Notes under the pieces: generated by a model
Told to the model about the DNA's origin: nothing
Seen by the model: the letters and a program-made list of their open reading frames with translations, nothing else
Databases searched by the model: none
DNA from: Nitrospirota bacterium
GTDB lineage: Bacteria; Nitrospirota; Nitrospiria; Nitrospirales; Nitrospiraceae
DNA: 64,000 nt
Assembly: GCA_002737345.1 (NCBI GenBank)
Contig: NSIK01000018.1
Coordinates: 66,417 to 130,416, forward strand
Direction: 5' to 3'
Shown: in pieces, positions 33,287 through 42,104 of the stretch
Position numbering within the stretch: position 1 is the stretch's first letter
Layout: each line of letters opens with the position of its first letter
Translations under genes and position numbers: made by a program

Positions 33287-34240
33287 TCAGTGCGCCTGTC
33301 TGGGCGCAATTTTCATAAGCGACCCGCTCTTCTTGCAGAATGCTTCGACCTTATTGGCGATGTCGTGGTAGCAGGCGGCTGTCGCCGAGTCCGAATTGAA
33401 CATCGCAAAGGGCTCCCCTGCGTCAGACTGAATCACCACATCAGGATCGAGCGGGATGCGGCCGAGAAACGGCACGCCCATATCCTGTGCTGCTGCTTCG
33501 CCGCCGCCCTTGCGGAACACATCGATATGGTGATGACAATGGGGGCATTCCAGCCCGCTCATATTCTCGACGATCCCGATGATCGGGACTTCGCTGTCCT
33601 TACAGAACGTAACCGACTTGCGGGAATCCAGCAAGGCCACTTCCTGCGGCGTCGTAATGATGACGGCGCCACTGACATTACCGAGCAGGTCGATAGTCGT
33701 GACCGATTCGTTGCCCGTTCCTGGCGGCAAGTCCACAAACAAAAAATTCAGATCCTGCCACTCAACTCCGCCTAACAACTGATTAATGAACTCATACTTG
33801 TACGCATCGCGCCAGATGATCGGATCGTCCGAGTTCTGCAACAGGAAAGACATGGAGGCGATTTTAAGGTTGTAGGCCTGGAAGGGAATGATCCCGCCTG
33901 AGCTGCTGATCTTGAGCTTTTGCCCTTCGGCCCCCACCATCTTGGGAATGTTCGGCCCATGGATGTCCATGTCGCAGATGCCGACATGCCAGCCCTTGAG
34001 GGCGAGGCTCACGGCGAGGTTGGTCGTGCAGGTGCTCTTCCCGACTCCACCCTTGTTGCTCATGACGAGCACTTTATATTCGATCCGCTCCATCCGCTTG
34101 GCCACCAGCCAGCGACTGTGCCCTTCCTTGTCTTTCTGGCAGGTTTCATTCTCGTCGCAAATCGCGCAGGCCCACATGTAGATGCAGGCATCGCTGCCGT
34201 CGGTACTGGGAGGTTGAATCACATTCAGTTCACGAGCCAT
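33287..34240 (-). CDS. Mrp/NBP35-family iron-sulfur carrier ATPase
   Basis: 317 residues. An N-terminal stretch carries CAICDENETC, a cysteine cluster unlike classical ApbC/Mrp and closer to the NBP35 type. The deviant Walker A KGGVGKST is at about 63-70, followed by CDMDIHGPNIP, VDLPPGTGNE (switch), a late ECPHCHHHIDVF with CxxC, and GRIPLDPDVV. Such ATPases assemble and deliver Fe-S clusters. It lies 44 bases downstream of tatC and directly upstream of moeA, so it may serve maturation of a molybdenum/Fe-S enzyme. Confidence 0.9.
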   Translation of the reverse strand: MARELNVIQPPSTDGSDACIYMWACAICDENETCQKDKEGHSRWLVAKRMERIEYKVLVMSNKGGVGKSTCTTNLAVSLALKGWHVGICDMDIHGPNIPKMVGAEGQKLKISSSGGIIPFQAYNLKIASMSFLLQNSDDPIIWRDAYKYEFINQLLGGVEWQDLNFLFVDLPPGTGNESVTTIDLLGNVSGAVIITTPQEVALLDSRKSVTFCKDSEVPIIGIVENMSGLECPHCHHHIDVFRKGGGEAAAQDMGVPFLGRIPLDPDVVIQSDAGEPFAMFNSDSATAACYHDIANKVEAFCKKSGSLMKIAPRQAH

Positions 34241-34284
34241 GTATCGTCCTTCTGTAAAACGTTGCGCCCGATCTTGTATTCCCG

Positions 34285-35223
34285 TTACGGCCGACGGCCT
34301 GTCGGCACACCGACATAATCGCCCGCTCCCACGTTGGAGAGTCCCGCCGCCTTGCCGTTTCCCGCCGTGGCAGCGACCACGTCCGTCACAACCGGCTCTT
34401 CCGTCGCAGGCTTCTTCTTGCTGAAAAATCCCGCGCTCACAATGCCGACTTCATAGAACACATACATGGGTAGGGCCATGAGACATTGATTGAAGGGGTC
34501 GGGCGTGGGGGTCAGGATGGCGGCAATAATGAACGAGCCCAACAGCGCCCACTTCCGATACCGTTTGAGAAATGGCGCATCAACCCACCCCAGCTTCGCC
34601 ATGAGGGTGATCGCAAGCGGCACTTCGAAAATCACCCCGAAGACCATCAGGAACCAGAGGGAGAATCCTACATACTGGGCGATGGAAATCTGGGGAATAA
34701 ATCCGGCGTTAACGCCATAGGAAACCAAAAAATTCAGCGCGAACGGCAGTACGAAGAAAAAGGAAAAGCCCACCCCCGCGTAAAAGGCCAGGGCGCTCAA
34801 CAGCACGAAGGGCGCCACAAAGCGCCGTTCCTGGGTATGCAGGCCTGGCACGATGAATTGCCAGACTTCCAGCAAAATATACGGAGTCGCGGCAACGAGG
34901 GCGAACAGCCCGGCCACCTTAACGTTTTGCCACAGAGCTTCAGCCGGCGCGAGAAAAACAAAGGGCACGGTCGGCAGATCCGTCGGCATCCACGCGAGGG
35001 ACCCTGGCACAAACATGTTCTGGAGAGGGATACGAAGCCACTGCACCAGCGTATCGGCATAGAAAAACGTGCCGACGAACACCAGCGCAGTGATGATAAC
35101 TGCGCGCGTCAGCCGGACCTGGAGCTCCACGAGGTGCTCCATCACCGGCATCTTCTTGTCTTCCAGCGGCTTAAAGATCGTGTCTTGGAGCCACTGATTG
35201 AGTGAATTCAAACCGTCGGACAT
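34285..35223 (-). CDS. tatC: Twin-arginine translocase subunit TatC
   Basis: 312 residues with six membrane spans. The conserved N-terminal MEHLVELQVRL region, a PLQ-x-x-F loop and the closing LTPTPDPFNQCLMALPM motif are all present. The C-terminal tail of about 55 residues is longer than in E. coli TatC and rich in A, G and V. TatC is the receptor for folded proteins with RR signal peptides. tatA and tatB are not in the window. Upstream is an HtrA protease gene; downstream are Fe-S and molybdenum-cofactor genes. Confidence 0.95.
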   Translation of the reverse strand: MSDGLNSLNQWLQDTIFKPLEDKKMPVMEHLVELQVRLTRAVIITALVFVGTFFYADTLVQWLRIPLQNMFVPGSLAWMPTDLPTVPFVFLAPAEALWQNVKVAGLFALVAATPYILLEVWQFIVPGLHTQERRFVAPFVLLSALAFYAGVGFSFFFVLPFALNFLVSYGVNAGFIPQISIAQYVGFSLWFLMVFGVIFEVPLAITLMAKLGWVDAPFLKRYRKWALLGSFIIAAILTPTPDPFNQCLMALPMYVFYEVGIVSAGFFSKKKPATEEPVVTDVVAATAGNGKAAGLSNVGAGDYVGVPTGRRP

Positions 35224-35247
35224 ACGAACCGTTCATCCGATGATAAG

Positions 35248-35277
35248 CCCTGCCTACCCGTATCCAGGCAGGCAGGG
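35248..35277. other. Hairpin between the HtrA and tatC genes
   Basis: CCCTGCCT (35248-35255) and AGGCAGGG (35270-35277) form an 8-base-pair stem. No T-run follows on the minus strand, so it may be an mRNA stability or attenuation element. Confidence 0.4.
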
Positions 35278-35292
35278 GTCTCGTCATGCTGG

Positions 35293-36804
35293 TTACTTGG
35301 GATTGACCGCTACAAACAGGTTATTCCCCTGCCGGCTCAATAGCAGGACGGCCAACTCATCTTTTTTCAGTTTGTGGGACGCCTTCTGGTAGTCCTCGAG
35401 CGTCTTCACGACTTCGTGGTTCACTTCCTGAATCACATCGCCGCGCGTCAAGCCCGCCGCTTCTGCCCCGCCGCCGCTCTCGACCGACGTCACGACCACC
35501 CCCGTCATCTTTGCCGGGATGTTGAATTGGCTCATCGTCGCCGCATCCAACCCCTGCGCTCTGATAGATGCCAGGACATTATCCGGCAGCTTCACCGTTT
35601 CGGGCTGCTCCTTCGGAGCCGACGGCTCCTTCTTCGCCAACAGTTCATCCGTCGGCCGCTCCGCTACCTTCACGGCGAGAGTCTGTTCCTTGCCGTCACG
35701 CAAGATCTTCACCTGCGCATCCTTGCCGACCATCGTGCGGGCAACCAAGTTGCGCAACTGGCTCACGTTCTGGACTTCTTTCGCGTTGAACGCGATCACC
35801 ACATCGCCGCGGCGGATACCTGCGGTGTGGGAGGGGCCATTCTCGTTCACATCGCTGATCAAGACCCCCTTACGCTGCTCCGGCAACTTAAAGGACTTGG
35901 CCAAGGCCGGCGTGATCTCTTGAATCGCGACGCCCATCCAGCCGCGCACGACCTTGCCGGTATTCTGCAAACTATCGACAATATCCACCGCAATGCTGCT
36001 GGGAATGGCAAATCCAATCCCTTCGGATCCGCCGGTCCGCGAAAAGATGGCCGTATTGATCCCCATGAGCTCACCGCTCATGGTGATCAAGGCCCCGCCG
36101 GAGTTGCCAGGATTGATGGCGGCGTCAGTCTGAATGAAATCTTCGTAATCCGCGATGCCGACGTTGCCACGGCCCAAGGCGCTGATGATGCCCAGGGTCA
36201 CGGTGGAGCTCAGTCCGAAGGGACTGCCGACCGCCAACGCCAGATCACCCACCTGTAATTTCTCATAATCGGCCCATTTTAAGGCCGGGAGGCCCTTCGC
36301 ATCGATTTTGATCACAGCCAAATCCGTCTTCGGATCGGTGCCCACCACTTTCGCGCTAAATTCGCGCCGATCGCTGAGCGTGACGGTAATCTGCGTGGCG
36401 CCCTCGACGACATGGTTATTCGTGACGATAAATCCGTTCGCATCGACAATGACGCCTGATCCGGCGCTTTGATCGGAGCGGCCATGGCCTCCGGGAGGCA
36501 TCCCTGGAGGAGTCGGGAGTTCGCCTCCTGGGGCTTCTTCACCTGGAGGTCCACCGAAAGGCCCTGGAGGCAACGGCGCTCTCCGGCCCTTGCCTCCACC
36601 CTCTCCACCCCCGGTCACCGCAATGTTGACGACTGCTGGTGTTACCTTCTTGACGATCTCTGCAAATCCTTGTGTCAGCCCGGCTGGAGTCCCGGCAAAC
36701 ACTGCGGGCTCCCCCAGCAAGACAGTAAACGCAACGGTGCTCATAGCCAGACCGATAGCTGCGATAAAACCGAGGGCATTCCCCCCCTTGCTCCGCGTAA
36801 CCAT
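35293..36804 (-). CDS. Periplasmic serine protease HtrA/DegP-like (Do family)
   Basis: 503 residues from the ATG at 36804, with AGGAACG upstream. The N-terminal hydrophobic segment is followed by a Gly/Pro-rich linker (about 65-112). The trypsin-like domain contains the catalytic triad: H131 (NNHVVEG), D161 (KTDLAVIK) and S235 (NPGNSGGALI). Two PDZ domains follow: one around GVLISDVNENGPSHTAGIRRGDVV, one near the C-terminus with GVVVTSVESGGGAEAAGLTRGDVIQEVN. Do-type proteases degrade or chaperone misfolded periplasmic proteins. Downstream is tatC. Confidence 0.93.
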   Translation of the reverse strand: MVTRSKGGNALGFIAAIGLAMSTVAFTVLLGEPAVFAGTPAGLTQGFAEIVKKVTPAVVNIAVTGGGEGGGKGRRAPLPPGPFGGPPGEEAPGGELPTPPGMPPGGHGRSDQSAGSGVIVDANGFIVTNNHVVEGATQITVTLSDRREFSAKVVGTDPKTDLAVIKIDAKGLPALKWADYEKLQVGDLALAVGSPFGLSSTVTLGIISALGRGNVGIADYEDFIQTDAAINPGNSGGALITMSGELMGINTAIFSRTGGSEGIGFAIPSSIAVDIVDSLQNTGKVVRGWMGVAIQEITPALAKSFKLPEQRKGVLISDVNENGPSHTAGIRRGDVVIAFNAKEVQNVSQLRNLVARTMVGKDAQVKILRDGKEQTLAVKVAERPTDELLAKKEPSAPKEQPETVKLPDNVLASIRAQGLDAATMSQFNIPAKMTGVVVTSVESGGGAEAAGLTRGDVIQEVNHEVVKTLEDYQKASHKLKKDELAVLLLSRQGNNLFVAVNPK

Positions 36805-36959
36805 AATAGCGTTCCTCCACAAGTTAACCAGCCGACACAATGCTCTTAATTGTACACTATCTCTTCCAAGGGCTTCAAAGACTAATAGCCCCCGGCCGGA
36901 CCCTGCCAGCCAGAGCCAGGAGGGACAGGAAATACGACTCCTGTTAGGGTCAAATCGCC

Positions 36960-37742
36960 TTACGAGCCGGCTTTTCTGGTCTTGGCCTCTGATTCCATTG
37001 CCCCGAGCCAGGAATACTGAAGCTTCAGCAGCAGCCGCTTCGCCGCTTGGTCAAACGACACAACCCGCAAGGTATTCGGCGCACCGGCATAGGTCGGGGG
37101 CCAGATCCTCCGCTCATCCTGAGGGCGGAGATAGACCACCGGATACCATTGATCGATCCCTGGCGCGCTCGGATAATCCAAGGTAGCCCAGCCCCGTCCT
37201 TCAGCCTGCATCACGATCTGTTGATGCTTCACGTCCAATAGGGCAAATTCCAGGAGCGACCAGTTGTCCCGGCGGAATCCAGGTTCCGCATGGGTGGTCC
37301 AGCCCAAAAAGAGCGTCACGGGATATTCCTGCTCTGTGCTAGAGGCGATCAGGAGGACCAGATAATCCAGCCCCCGCTGCCTGCCCAGCTCTGCGAACTG
37401 CGCCCAATCTCCCTGCGACTTCGGCCTGATCTGGGCCGATGGAATCTGTTCTTTTATCGTCACGGGAATCGCCCGGCCAATATCCAACTGGAGGCTCTCA
37501 ACAAGGCGGACAAGGGCCTCTTCTGGCAAATTCTGCACAGCCCCTGGCGCAGCTGTATCCGACAAGACAACCAGCCCTGCCTGGAGTGGGCGCTGATCGC
37601 TCCTCCCGAGCGCCTCATCTCCAGCCCTGCGTTCAGAGGAAAGATAATCACCGATTCTGGCAGGAGGAATGGCAGAGGCGCAGGACACGATGAACAGCAG
37701 ACTGAGGATAAGACTGACTGGTTTCAGCACAGAACACATCAT
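36960..37742 (-). CDS. Lipoprotein of unknown function
   Basis: 260 residues. The lipobox LFIVSC places the lipid-modified cysteine at C21. GGGAGGTGG lies directly before the ATG pair. The mature part alternates strands and helices with a central GRQRGLDYLVLLIASS and no recognised domain. Its start is 76 bases from the divergent glycosyltransferase ATG at 37819. Unknown family. Confidence 0.72.
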   Translation of the reverse strand: MMCSVLKPVSLILSLLFIVSCASAIPPARIGDYLSSERRAGDEALGRSDQRPLQAGLVVLSDTAAPGAVQNLPEEALVRLVESLQLDIGRAIPVTIKEQIPSAQIRPKSQGDWAQFAELGRQRGLDYLVLLIASSTEQEYPVTLFLGWTTHAEPGFRRDNWSLLEFALLDVKHQQIVMQAEGRGWATLDYPSAPGIDQWYPVVYLRPQDERRIWPPTYAGAPNTLRVVSFDQAAKRLLLKLQYSWLGAMESEAKTRKAGS

Positions 37743-37818
37743 CCACCTCCCGGTTTATCCCTCGCTATATTATATTGATACGTTCGCTCCCCACCTGCAG
37801 ATCTGTCAAGCCCAGCGC

Positions 37819-38661
37819 ATGCTCCCCTTGCAATCGTCCCATAGCTCGGCTACCGTGCGTCCTCCGGTTTTTGAGCTGACACCACCGCGGTTCACCGCAA
37901 CAAGGCTGGTTCCCCTGTCACGCCAACAGACTTCAGGTCCCATCGAATGGTCGATCGTCATTCCGGCCTACAATGAGGCCGCTCGCATCCTGCCCTATCT
38001 TCGAGCTATCACGGCCTACATGCGCGACCGGGGCCAACCCTACGAAATCCTCGTGGTCGACGATGGCAGCACCGATGCCACGGCTTCCCTGGTGGAAGCC
38101 CTGATCGCTTCAGCTCAGGAAATTCAACTGCTCCGGACCCCACGACGGCAAGGGAAGGGAGCAGCTGTGCGGAGAGGAATGAAAGCAGCCGTCGGACGGC
38201 TGCAGCTCTTTACCGACGCAGATGGCGCGACACCGATTCAGGAACTCGCCCGACTCGAACAGGCCCTGGCGGAAGGCGCAGACCTAGCCATCGGCTCTCG
38301 CGCCCTCGCCTCCCGGTTGCCGGACTATGCCATCAAGGCCCGCTTACACCGAACGCTATTGGGCAACCTGTTCAATGCCATCGTGCAACGGAGCGGCCTG
38401 AGAGGAATCGCCGATACCCAATGCGGCTTCAAGCTGTTCCGCCGGACTGTCGCACAAGATCTCTTTGGAGTCTCCTCTATCGACGGCTATGGCTTCGATC
38501 TCGAACTGCTCTATGTGGCACGACAACGGGGCTATCACATCGCAGAAATCCCGGTGAACTGGTCCGATCAACCAGGCTCGAAAGTCCATCCACTCAGAGA
38601 TGGGGTTGCCATGTTGCGGGAATTGGCCCTAATCAAACGAAAGAACCCCAGGGGCCCCTAG
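37819..38661 (+). CDS. Family 2 glycosyltransferase (dolichyl-P-glucose synthase-like)
   Basis: 280 residues from the ATG at 37819; a longer frame overlaps the divergent lipoprotein. The GT-A fold starts with WSIVIPAYNEAARI (about 45-58). VVDDGSTDAT is the nucleotide-binding motif, FTDADGATP the catalytic DXD, and SRAL/LF/DTQCGFKLFRR is typical of the Alg5/DPG-synthase group. The last 20 residues lack a membrane segment. It makes a lipid-linked or glycan intermediate. Its neighbour at 38695-40212 is a convergent GT-C-like membrane protein, so both could serve surface-glycan synthesis. Confidence 0.85.
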   Translation: MLPLQSSHSSATVRPPVFELTPPRFTATRLVPLSRQQTSGPIEWSIVIPAYNEAARILPYLRAITAYMRDRGQPYEILVVDDGSTDATASLVEALIASAQEIQLLRTPRRQGKGAAVRRGMKAAVGRLQLFTDADGATPIQELARLEQALAEGADLAIGSRALASRLPDYAIKARLHRTLLGNLFNAIVQRSGLRGIADTQCGFKLFRRTVAQDLFGVSSIDGYGFDLELLYVARQRGYHIAEIPVNWSDQPGSKVHPLRDGVAMLRELALIKRKNPRGP

Positions 38662-38694
38662 ACCACTCCACAATAAGACAGGCTCCTCCTGATC

Positions 38695-40212
38695 TCACTC
38701 CGACTGCTTCACATAAATCGAAACTTTCCGGTCTTCGTATGCACGTTGCCAGGTCTGTTCATGTGCCAGAGCCTCATCCAGCAGGCTCTTCTTCTTCACG
38801 ATCGCCCAATCGACTGAATAAACGCTCAAGACCGAGAGGCTCGGGGGATCTGTCAGACTCAAGGCAACATAGTCTTGGAAAATTCTGCGATCCCCGCTTC
38901 GCCAGGCCGGCATCCGCCCATCGATGAAGATCTTCTCCTCCGGCAGCCACCAGAGCAGAAATCCTCCGTACGTATAGTCGTTATAGAGGCGGGTCCCCAG
39001 TAGCTTCCGATGCGATCGGACCCACTGGACCGCCTCAATAGGATAGGCTGTGCCCTCGAAATACTCGGCAGGCTGTAAGCCCGATTGCACGACCCGCTGA
39101 AGATGGCCCGGCCCCAGCCAGCCAAGAAAAAGTCCTCCTGAGAGCGTCCCCGCCAGCAACCATCGCCTGGCATGAACAGCATCCAGCTTAAGCCAGCTTG
39201 TCACGTGACCCAATCCTCTCGCCAGCAACTCGGTACAGAGAGGAAGCGTGACCAGAAGAAAGAACGGAATGTTTCTCATATGGCGAAGTGACAGAATCAA
39301 AAACACGCTCCACAAAACCCAACGCACCGGCTCAATGCGCCGGTACCAGGCCACCATCGCCAGCCCCAGCCCTGCCAAATAGATCCCATAGCGCTGGCCA
39401 GCCAGCGAGTTCAATGACAGAGGCTGCCATTCCTGCAAACTCTCGAGCATGAATCGATTCGATAGAGAATCGATGATCTCTCCATGCAATCGCCAGCCAT
39501 AGGGATTCACCAACGTGACCAACGATGCGATTCCCACTGCCACGATCAGCCTCCAGATCGCAGGCCAGGAAGGAATCGCTTCATCGAGACGGGCGGCAAG
39601 CGCAGGCGCCTGAACGACCACCGCTTTAACCATCCCGGAACTGGCTGCCACGAGCCCCAACAGAAACAGTCCGGCCGTAAACCCTCCATGTAAATTGGCC
39701 CAGAGCAAAAACAACGGAGGAATCAGCCAGCGTACGCGGCTTTGCTCATTCTTATTTCGTTCCAGCATCACCAGCAAAACCGCAAGGCCCAGCAACGTAA
39801 CCATCTGGGTCCTCGCCCCCAGAAACGGCAGGGCCACCCAGAGGGACAAGGCGCAGGCGAGGAGACGACAGGCTCTGTTGCAGGGAACCGAGAGGCTCGC
39901 GACCAGCCAGGCTCCTGCCGTCACCGCAGTAAAAAAGAGGATAACCCCCAAGGCGCCGAACCATGAATAGCACGTTCCGAGAATCAGGTCGGTCAACCAG
40001 GCATGTTCAACCCAGGGCCAATCAGACATGGTGTGGGAATAGGGATCCAAGGCAGGCAAGCGCCAGCCCTGCCGCAGAAGATCAAGCCCGGTCCGCAGAT
40101 GCCAACCGAAGTCCGGCTCTGTCAGAGGCTGGAGTGTAAAATTCAGAATGAGCAACAGGAGCACCGCATCGAGGGCAGAAAATACATTGTCTCTATTTAC
40201 CTCGCGTGTCAC
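38695..40212 (-). CDS. GT-C-like polytopic membrane protein
   Basis: 505 residues from the GTG at 40212. About 11 membrane spans are present. A first extracytoplasmic loop has EPDFGWHLRTG, an acid-and-histidine pattern seen in GT-C-type glycosyltransferases and related proteins, then DPYSHTMSDWPW. A soluble C-terminal domain of about 130 residues follows. The GTGA overlap with the upstream carbamoyltransferase stop indicates translational coupling. Probably transfers or builds a sugar from a lipid carrier; the exact family is not certain. Confidence 0.72.
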   Translation of the reverse strand: MTREVNRDNVFSALDAVLLLLILNFTLQPLTEPDFGWHLRTGLDLLRQGWRLPALDPYSHTMSDWPWVEHAWLTDLILGTCYSWFGALGVILFFTAVTAGAWLVASLSVPCNRACRLLACALSLWVALPFLGARTQMVTLLGLAVLLVMLERNKNEQSRVRWLIPPLFLLWANLHGGFTAGLFLLGLVAASSGMVKAVVVQAPALAARLDEAIPSWPAIWRLIVAVGIASLVTLVNPYGWRLHGEIIDSLSNRFMLESLQEWQPLSLNSLAGQRYGIYLAGLGLAMVAWYRRIEPVRWVLWSVFLILSLRHMRNIPFFLLVTLPLCTELLARGLGHVTSWLKLDAVHARRWLLAGTLSGGLFLGWLGPGHLQRVVQSGLQPAEYFEGTAYPIEAVQWVRSHRKLLGTRLYNDYTYGGFLLWWLPEEKIFIDGRMPAWRSGDRRIFQDYVALSLTDPPSLSVLSVYSVDWAIVKKKSLLDEALAHEQTWQRAYEDRKVSIYVKQSE

Positions 40213-41933
40213 GTGTTACGCCTTACGGCCGGTTGTCCAGCCAATAGATTGCCCAGCACCAGCCACTCGACTTCCGTACGAAGGAAACAGTCGATCGCCT
40301 CGTCCGGAGTACAGACGATGGGCTCATTCACATTGAATGAGGTATTCAGCAGGACCGGCACGCCGGTCTGGCGGCCGAAGGTTTCGAGGAGCAAACGGTA
40401 GCGAGGATTGGAGATCTTATCTACTGTTTGCACCCGCGCCGACCCATCCACATGGACCACGGCGGGAATCAGACCCTTGGCCGAAGGCAAAACCGGAACC
40501 GTCAGCAACATGAAGGGCGAGGGTGACGGAAGATCGAAATACTCCGACGCCCTCTCTTCTAGGACCGATGGGGCAAAGGGGCGAAAGGGCTCCCGGAGCT
40601 TCACCTTGGCATTGATCAGCTCCCTCATATCCTCGCGGCGCGGATCGGCTAATAGGCTGCGATTCCCCAGGCCGCGCGGCCCCCATTCCATCCGGCCTTG
40701 GAACCAACAGACCAGGCGGCCATTAGCCAGCTCACGAGCCACCTTCTCGCAGAGCTGATCATCCGGAAGACGTGAGGCAGACAGGCCGGCCCTCTCTAGC
40801 GCGGCCACACATTCTTGCTCGCTGAACTCCGGCCCCCACGAAGCGGACCGCAAAACCATGCGCTCGGTCAAGGCGCCCCGTCGGTGGGTCAGCCAGAGGG
40901 CCGCGCCCATTGCGGCCCCTGAGTCCCCCGCTGCCGAAGGGATATAGACCTCACGAAACCCGGCCTCCCGCCACAGACGGCTATTGGCTACGCAATTATA
41001 GGCTACGCCTCCGGCGAGACAGAGCCGATCGAGACCAGTCAACTTCTGCAAATGACGGGCGAGATGGAGCAGGGTCTCTTCCAGGACCAACTGTGCGCTG
41101 GCCGCCACATCCTTATGCCGCTGCGTCACTTCTTCATCCGGCTGCCGGTTGGGACCTAACAATCGAAGGATGGCGGGTGAAAAAATCTGATGCCGGGCCA
41201 AATGAAAATCGAAGATCTGCGTATTCAATTCGAACCCGCCCTCGGGAAGAAGGCGAAGGACCTGTTCACGGAGAGCCCCGGCAAATCGTGGGTTTCCATA
41301 GGCTGCCAAGCCCATCACAATATATTCATCGTGATCCGGCTTGAATCCCAGATAGGCAGTGACAGCCGCATAAAATTGCCCCGCCGAATGGGGAAGGGGA
41401 ATCCGTTTGAGCACCTGAATGTCGGGCCCCTCGGCCCTGGCCAACATCGTCGTATGGGCTTCCGACGCTCCGTCCACGATGAGCACAGCCGCCTGGTCGA
41501 ACGGCGAGACCAATACCGTGCTGGCCGCATGACAGAGATGATGGTCCAGAAAGACTGGCTTCGGGCAGGCGGTTCCATCGATCAGCCTAGTGAGATGGCT
41601 TTGGAGAAAGGCCAGTTCCTTCCATTCCTGAGCCATTCGCTCCGCGCTTCTCTTGCCCTTCACCCAACAGAGCTGCGGCGACCGCAGCATCGATCCGAGG
41701 GCCAGGGCTCCCCGCCTGCCGATCTGCCAATATTTCCAAGGCACCGCGACCGCATCGACGTCGCAGAGGCGCAACCCAGCCTCGCGGAGGCAATAGCGAA
41801 TCGCCTGCACCGGCAAGGCCGTGACATGCTTGACCCGGACAAACCGTTCTTCTTCCGCCGCCGCAATCACTCGGCCGTTCTCGACCAGCGCCGCCGCCGC
41901 ATCCCGCATGTTCGACAGACCCAGTATCAACAT
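40209..41933 (-). CDS. Carbamoyltransferase, NodU/CmcH family
   Basis: 574 residues from the ATG at 41933 (MLILGLSNMRDAAAAL). An N-terminal ASKHA-type domain starts with GLSNMRDAAAALVENG and continues with EEERFVRVKH and FLDHHLCHAAST, the metal-binding HHxxH of the family. GGVAYNCVANSRL and a C-terminal Sua5/YrdC-like region with QGRMEWGPRGLGNRSLLADPR and DGSARVQTV follow. Such enzymes make carbamoyl-adenylate and transfer the carbamoyl group to a hydroxyl of a sugar, macrolide or cephem. The substrate here is probably a glycan, since the gene is coupled with a GT-C-like protein. Confidence 0.92.
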   Translation of the reverse strand: MLILGLSNMRDAAAALVENGRVIAAAEEERFVRVKHVTALPVQAIRYCLREAGLRLCDVDAVAVPWKYWQIGRRGALALGSMLRSPQLCWVKGKRSAERMAQEWKELAFLQSHLTRLIDGTACPKPVFLDHHLCHAASTVLVSPFDQAAVLIVDGASEAHTTMLARAEGPDIQVLKRIPLPHSAGQFYAAVTAYLGFKPDHDEYIVMGLAAYGNPRFAGALREQVLRLLPEGGFELNTQIFDFHLARHQIFSPAILRLLGPNRQPDEEVTQRHKDVAASAQLVLEETLLHLARHLQKLTGLDRLCLAGGVAYNCVANSRLWREAGFREVYIPSAAGDSGAAMGAALWLTHRRGALTERMVLRSASWGPEFSEQECVAALERAGLSASRLPDDQLCEKVARELANGRLVCWFQGRMEWGPRGLGNRSLLADPRREDMRELINAKVKLREPFRPFAPSVLEERASEYFDLPSPSPFMLLTVPVLPSAKGLIPAVVHVDGSARVQTVDKISNPRYRLLLETFGRQTGVPVLLNTSFNVNEPIVCTPDEAIDCFLRTEVEWLVLGNLLAGQPAVRRNT

Positions 41934-42104
41934 CGGTCTCGGGCCCCTTCTCTCAGCATCGCCTCTGCCAGGAGCGCAGGATAACTGAGGGCTCGCAAGC
42001 TCGCAAGACGTGACTGCGCCCTGTTGCATTCATTCTGAGATTTCGGTACGGTGCGCCTGGAGTTTCAGCGACCCTACCCATCACGATAGACAGATTTTTA
42101 GCCT

